Below the pieces are notes generated by a model, which did no database searches, was not told where the DNA came from, and saw only the letters and a list, made by a program, of their open reading frames with translations. A program made the position numbers and the translations under genes. From contig SXIE01000141.1 of assembly GCA_005772945.1 (NCBI GenBank), forward strand, positions 1 through 8,627: 8,627 bases of DNA. Reading direction: 5' to 3'. Source of the stretch: Pseudomonadota bacterium. GTDB lineage: Bacteria; Myxococcota; UBA9042; PHBI01. Shown in pieces: positions 5,196 through 8,627 of the stretch (within the stretch, counting starts at the first letter, position 1; every line of letters begins with the position of its first letter).

Positions 5196-8100
5196 TCAGA
5201 AGCGCCACACCGCGCGCGTCGCATACGTCCCGGACACCCCACTGCCGAGAACGTAGATGTGCGTGCCGTCGCCCGTGATCGTGTACGCGTCTTTGCCGTC
5301 CGGCTGGTTCGTGAAGAGGTAGTGCCAGCCCCAGCTCGCGTCCTGCGCGAGCGCCGTGTCGATCTTCGCGTACGCGATTCCGTAGTCGTAGTATTGGCCC
5401 ACGTTCATCCGGCCGAGCACGAAGACGTATCCGCTGAATTGCGTCGTGGCGAGCCAGTTCGGCTCGCTCGTCGGCCCCGGGACCTTGATGGTCGTCCATC
5501 CGCCGAGCTGCGTCAGCGCCAGCGCCCCATCGGCGGCCGACACGATCCACTCGGGCGGCGAGCCGAGGATCATCCCGCCCCCGACCGTGCGGAAGTCGTT
5601 GAGCGCGCGGTAGTTCACCGTGCGCGCCAGGGCCGGCTCCGAGTACCACTGGTCGCTGTTGTGGCGCAGGACGTAGTGCTCGGTCGGCGAGCCCTCGTAG
5701 CCGTCGGCCGCGCCGATGACGACCTCACCGTTGTAGTACGCGAACCCCACGCCGTAGGTCGTCTTGTCGATGCTGCTCGAGACGCTCTGGTTTCCGCACG
5801 TCCAAATGCGCGCGGTCCCCGCCGAGCAGCGCCGCACGACCATGTTCGAATCGGTCGCCGTGCGGCCCGCCCCGTAGAAGTACGACGTCAGGCTGAACGC
5901 GGGCGTGTACGGGAAGATGACGTTGAACTGAGGCGGCGCCGACGCCCCGATCGGCGTGGGCCACACGGCGCGCAGCGTCCCGGCATCCTGGGTATTGTCC
6001 CAGTAGCCGGCGCTCCATTGGAAGAACGTGTTGTCGAAGACCAGGTACGCGCCGGCGACCGCGTAGCGCTCGTTGCCGTTCCAGCGATTGATCATGCGCG
6101 CCACGCTCTGCAGCGAATCGCCGAACGTCGCCGCGTAGAGGTAGTTGCCCTGCTTGGCCTGGTCGTAGACCATCGTCAGCGCGTTCGCGCCGGGCGACGT
6201 CGGCCCATACGACGAGCGCGTGAACGCCTCGCCGTACGTGCCGATCGCGTTCGGCTCGATGTACTCCTCGAACCCAGCGCACTTGCCGCTGAAGCACCAG
6301 TCGGCGAGCGTGCGCTGCGAGCCGTCGTCGCAGCTCGTGAAGTTTGCGAGCGGGTTGTGGCCGCAGTACCCCTCGCCGTCGCACACGTCGCTCGTGCAGC
6401 TCTCGCCGTCCGAGCCGCACGCCTGACCCGCGCCGACCGGGGTCCAGCGGTCCGGGTACTTGTCGTAGCAGTAGATGCACGCGTTGTCGGGCCCGAGCAT
6501 GCCGTGGCCGTAGCAGACGCCCGCGATGTAGCAGTACCCGGGCTTGACGCTCGTTGCGCACTGCCCGTTCGCGCACGAGACCGTGAGGCAGGCCTCCGTC
6601 GGCGCCTTGCACGTCCCGCACGATCCGCCGCAGCCATCCCCACCGCACTCGTTGCTCCCGCAGTTCGGCGATCCGGGGCTGCACGAGTCGACGACGTTGC
6701 CGCTCACGCACGAGGTCGCGCCGCTCGCGCCGCACGCGCCGACGCCGCACGAGGTTCCGACCGGTTGGTACTCCTCGTCCGTATTGCCGTCGCAGTCGTT
6801 GTCCGCGAAATTGCAGCTCGCGTCGCTCGCCGTCCCTTGTCCCTTGCTGCAAGAGTCGACGCGATTGCCGCCCGAGCACGTGACCGTCCCCGCGCGCGTG
6901 CAGACCCCTAGCCCGCACGTGCTGCCGTACGGCGCGAACTCCTCGTCGGCCTGCCCGCTGCAGTCCTCGTCGACTCCATCGCAGGTCGTGTCGACGTTCG
7001 CCGGCGGCGAACCCTGGACACACGTGTCGGACTCCTGACCGCTGCGGCACGCGGTCGCGCCCGACCGCAGGCACGCGCCCGTCCCGCACGTCGTCTGGCG
7101 CGGGACGTAGTCTTCGTCGGTCTTGCTGTCGCAGTCGTCATCCACGTTGTCGCAATCGGCGTCCTGCGGCGCGCCCGTGCCGCTCGTGCAGCTGTCTTTC
7201 TCCTCGCCGGCGACGCAACTCGTGACGCCGCTACCGGCGCACCCGCCCGCGCCGCAGCTGGTGCCGTGAGGCTGGTAGTCCTCGTCGGTCTTGTTGTCGC
7301 AGTCGTCGTCGATCTTGTTGCACGTCATGTCGGAGCCCGCGAGCTGCGTGCCCGCCTTGCAGCTGTCGCCAAGCTGTCCATTCGCGCACGACGTCATGCC
7401 GGTCGCGGCGCACGCCCCCGTGCCGCAAGCGGTTGCTACCGGCGCGTAGTCCTCGTCCGTCTGGTCGTTGCAGTCCTCGTCGATCCCGTCGCAGACGCCG
7501 TCGGTGGCCGCCGGCGCCCCGGCGGCGCAGTCGTCGACGAGCTGCCCGCCCGTGCAGCGCTCCTGCCCCGTCGCCGCGCACGCGCCCTTGCCGCAGGTCG
7601 TCGCCCGCGTCCCGACGTCGTCGTCGGTCTGCCCGTCGCAGTCCTCGTCGACCCCGTTGCAGGTCGCGTCGGTCGCCGCCGCCGGCTCGCTGCACGTGTC
7701 CTTGACCACTCCGCTCGCGCAGAACGTCGTGCCGCTCCCGGTGCACGCGGTCTCGGGGCACGTCGTCGCCGCCCCGACAAAGCCCTCGTCGGTGGTACCG
7801 TCGCAGTTGTCGTCGAGCCCGTCGCACGTCGCATCGGCCGCGGACCAGCCGGGAACGGCCGTGTAATCGCAGGCCCAGGTCGGCGCCTCGGCGGGCGTCG
7901 CGCCGGGGGTGCAGCTGGCCGACAGATCCGCGCGATGCTCGCCGCAGACGCCGCCGATCGCGCACAGCTCGAGGGCCTTGGCCGCGAGGATCTCGGCCGT
8001 CTCGGGGTCGTACTCGTCGACGATGCAGTCACCGTCCGCGTCGGCCGACGACGACTCGATCGCGTCGATGTGCTGGTCCCCGTCGCGATCCGCCGGAGCG

Positions 8101-8423
8101 GATTGGTCGCCGCCGATCTCGGTCGCGTCGCCCACGCCGTCGCCGTCCGAATCGGCCAAGAGTGGGTTGGTGCCGAGCCCGGCCTCGAGCCCGTTCGCAA
8201 GCGAATCGAGGTCGTTGTCGGCGAGCGGGTCCAGGCACTGCCCCGCGTAGCAGAACGCGGAGTCGCAGTCCTCGGCCGCATCGCACGTGCCCCCGAGGCC
8301 GCGCCGCCCGGGGTCGTTGCAGGCACCGAGCAACACGGCCGCCGCGAGGGCGGCGACGCCCCAGGAGGACGCGTGCGGGCGACTCGCTACATCGATCGGA
8401 CACGTGGTCGGACGCATGTTCAT
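5196..8423 (-). CDS. Large cysteine-rich surface lipoprotein with TSP3-like segment, seven MopE-like repeats and unknown beta-rich C-terminal domain
   Basis: 1075 residues. The ATG at 8423 has GGAG 5 nt upstream; a second in-frame ATG lies at 8417. Residues 1-34 are a lipoprotein signal with lipobox L-G-A-C, Cys35 being the lipidated residue. Order: a small Cys-rich segment (46-63); thrombospondin-type-3-like Asp-rich loops (68-140, e.g. DSDGDGVGD), which normally bind calcium; seven tandem ~56-residue Cys repeats (200-588); a Cys-rich block with CGGDGCGGSCGTC (592-604) continuing to about 715; and a C-terminal part (720-1075) with only two cysteines. That last part is rich in Tyr, Trp, Gly and alternating hydrophobics, as in beta-propellers or beta-sandwiches, but I cannot name it. 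It ends in Trp-Arg-Phe and has no MYXO-CTERM tail. Such architectures are common in myxobacterial surface proteins and suggest adhesion, carbohydrate or metal binding. No catalytic motif seen. Confidence 0.88.
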   Translation of the reverse strand: MNMRPTTCPIDVASRPHASSWGVAALAAAVLLGACNDPGRRGLGGTCDAAEDCDSAFCYAGQCLDPLADNDLDSLANGLEAGLGTNPLLADSDGDGVGDATEIGGDQSAPADRDGDQHIDAIESSSADADGDCIVDEYDPETAEILAAKALELCAIGGVCGEHRADLSASCTPGATPAEAPTWACDYTAVPGWSAADATCDGLDDNCDGTTDEGFVGAATTCPETACTGSGTTFCASGVVKDTCSEPAAATDATCNGVDEDCDGQTDDDVGTRATTCGKGACAATGQERCTGGQLVDDCAAGAPAATDGVCDGIDEDCNDQTDEDYAPVATACGTGACAATGMTSCANGQLGDSCKAGTQLAGSDMTCNKIDDDCDNKTDEDYQPHGTSCGAGGCAGSGVTSCVAGEEKDSCTSGTGAPQDADCDNVDDDCDSKTDEDYVPRQTTCGTGACLRSGATACRSGQESDTCVQGSPPANVDTTCDGVDEDCSGQADEEFAPYGSTCGLGVCTRAGTVTCSGGNRVDSCSKGQGTASDASCNFADNDCDGNTDEEYQPVGTSCGVGACGASGATSCVSGNVVDSCSPGSPNCGSNECGGDGCGGSCGTCKAPTEACLTVSCANGQCATSVKPGYCYIAGVCYGHGMLGPDNACIYCYDKYPDRWTPVGAGQACGSDGESCTSDVCDGEGYCGHNPLANFTSCDDGSQRTLADWCFSGKCAGFEEYIEPNAIGTYGEAFTRSSYGPTSPGANALTMVYDQAKQGNYLYAATFGDSLQSVARMINRWNGNERYAVAGAYLVFDNTFFQWSAGYWDNTQDAGTLRAVWPTPIGASAPPQFNVIFPYTPAFSLTSYFYGAGRTATDSNMVVRRCSAGTARIWTCGNQSVSSSIDKTTYGVGFAYYNGEVVIGAADGYEGSPTEHYVLRHNSDQWYSEPALARTVNYRALNDFRTVGGGMILGSPPEWIVSAADGALALTQLGGWTTIKVPGPTSEPNWLATTQFSGYVFVLGRMNVGQYYDYGIAYAKIDTALAQDASWGWHYLFTNQPDGKDAYTITGDGTHIYVLGSGVSGTYATRAVWRF
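6660..7826 (-). repeat. Seven tandem ~56-residue cysteine repeats (MopE-like) coded in the large lipoprotein
   Basis: Repeat units begin at Cys200, 255, 311, 368, 424, 481 and 537, so the period is 55-57 residues (about 168 bp). Each unit reads C-[DN]-x2-D-x2-C-x3-[TA]-D followed by an acidic residue, then further cysteines in CGxGxC, GxxxC and a closing DxC, and ends with a short Gly/Ala/Ser linker. The first half (CDGxDEDCDGxTDE) is the motif seen in MopE-type copper/metal-binding surface proteins and in many delta-like bacterial proteins. The first unit is the most divergent after its acidic motif (CPETAC in place of CGxGxC). Metal binding is plausible from family knowledge but not proven here. 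Confidence 0.85.
8004..8222 (-). repeat. Thrombospondin type 3-like calcium-binding segment coded in the large lipoprotein
   Basis: Residues 68-140 hold a series of acidic Dx[DN]xDG-like loops: DNDLDSLANG, the classic TNPLxxDSDGDGxxD form near 85-99, DRDGDQHID (112-120) and DADGDCIVD (128-136). This type of loop coordinates calcium in TSP3-repeat proteins and often acts as a rigid spacer near the membrane anchor. The position just after the lipidated Cys35 fits that role. Confidence 0.75.
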
Positions 8424-8554
8424 ATTCTCTCCGTGAGGCGCCGGGGGCGCGCATCATGCCGCCTGGCGATGGGTGGGAGCAAGCTCGGATTGCGTGCGTG
8501 CCCCTGCGAGAGTATGGGACACGCGATCACGGTCCGACCGAAGGAGCAGCTGTC
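8424..8554. promoter_or_regulatory. Divergent promoter region between the large lipoprotein and fumarase genes
   Basis: 131 bp separate two divergent starts, so promoters for both should lie here or upstream of them. On the minus strand, TTGCTC (8477-8482), an 18-bp gap and CATGAT (8453-8458) form a weak candidate for the lipoprotein gene. On the plus strand, TTGCGT (8490-8495), a 17-bp gap and TATGGG (8513-8518) form a weak candidate for fumC. A 5-bp inverted repeat GCGCC-ggg-GGCGC lies at 8438-8450. None of these is a strong match. Confidence 0.2.
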
Positions 8555-8627
8555 ATGACCCGCATCGAAAAAGACACCATGGGGGACGTCGCGGTGGCCG
8601 ACGACAAGCTCTGGGGCGCCCAAACCC
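8555..8627 (+). CDS. fumC: Class II fumarate hydratase, 5' end only (runs off the right edge)
   Basis: Only the first 24 codons are in the window. They read MTRIEKDTMGDVAV...LWGAQT, the N-terminal signature of class II fumarases (R-I-E-x-D-x-M-G-x-V, then LWGAQT), which interconvert fumarate and malate in the TCA cycle in the cytoplasm. Aspartate ammonia-lyase begins similarly but normally has YYG-x-x-T instead of LWGAQT. The start at 8555 is well supported by AAGGAG (8541-8546), 8 nt upstream. It is divergent from the large lipoprotein gene. The catalytic part lies outside the window. Confidence 0.85.
   Translation, partial: MTRIEKDTMGDVAVADDKLWGAQT

Noticed and set aside
5259..6911. 550-codon + frame antisense to the large lipoprotein
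   Set aside because: Composition is Arg/Ala/Val-rich and lacks motifs or a good ribosome site; the minus frame holds the signal peptide and ordered cysteine repeats.
6660..7826. Regular ~168-bp repeat as a possible CRISPR array or non-coding satellite
   Set aside because: The unit is fully in frame, keeps cysteines and acidic residues rather than DNA identity, and has no short direct repeat/spacer layout.
7266..8558. 430-codon + frame antisense to the lipoprotein repeats, running into the fumC leader
   Set aside because: It mirrors the tandem repeat on the other strand and shows low-complexity Val/Arg/Ala sequence; a shadow.
1..8627. Mobile elements, tRNA or rRNA genes, riboswitches
   Set aside because: No transposase-like protein, terminal repeats, tRNA cloverleaf or recognisable riboswitch core was seen on either strand by eye.

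Overview
The window is very GC-rich, with G or C at most third codon positions. It carries protein families typical of predatory or gliding soil and marine delta-like bacteria: a cysteine-rich trypsin-like protease with a MYXO-CTERM-type tail, and a large lipoprotein built from MopE-like metal-binding/cysteine repeats. This points to a chromosomal segment of the phylum Myxococcota, probably a Polyangia-type organism. The assignment rests on protein style only. I see no insertion sequence, phage gene, CRISPR array, tRNA or rRNA.

Layout from left to right. Positions 1-185 hold a very strong hairpin (possible terminator of a gene outside the window) and the leader of the first gene. A secreted, lipid-anchored S1-family protease follows on + (186-2369): trypsin domain, three copies of a ten-cysteine repeat, one MopE-like metal-binding motif and a MYXO-CTERM-like tail. 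Meeting it tail to tail with a 7-bp gap is a small SET-domain lysine methyltransferase on - (2377-2874). A divergent intergenic region with a good sigma70-like promoter and a stem-loop then leads into a 67-residue cysteine-rich lipoprotein on + (3012-3215). This ends 6 bp from the convergent stop of an RluF-like 23S rRNA pseudouridine synthase on - (3222-3974). Directly upstream of rluF on the same strand, and probably co-transcribed with it, is an atypical short-chain dehydrogenase/reductase (4040-5032). Its own promoter appears to lie inside an 11-bp inverted repeat. A 1075-residue lipoprotein on - (5196-8423) fills most of the right half: TSP3-like calcium-binding segment, seven ~56-residue cysteine repeats, and a beta-rich C-terminal domain I cannot identify. 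It is divergent from the first 24 codons of a class II fumarase (8555 to the right edge).

Three of the seven genes encode cysteine-rich envelope lipoproteins or surface proteins; the others are metabolic or RNA/protein-modifying enzymes. They do not form one obvious pathway. The least ordinary observations are the ten-cysteine repeat with almost invariant spacing, the protease that seems to carry anchoring signals at both ends, the SDR whose catalytic Asn and Lys positions look swapped, and the hairpin-rich intergenic regions.
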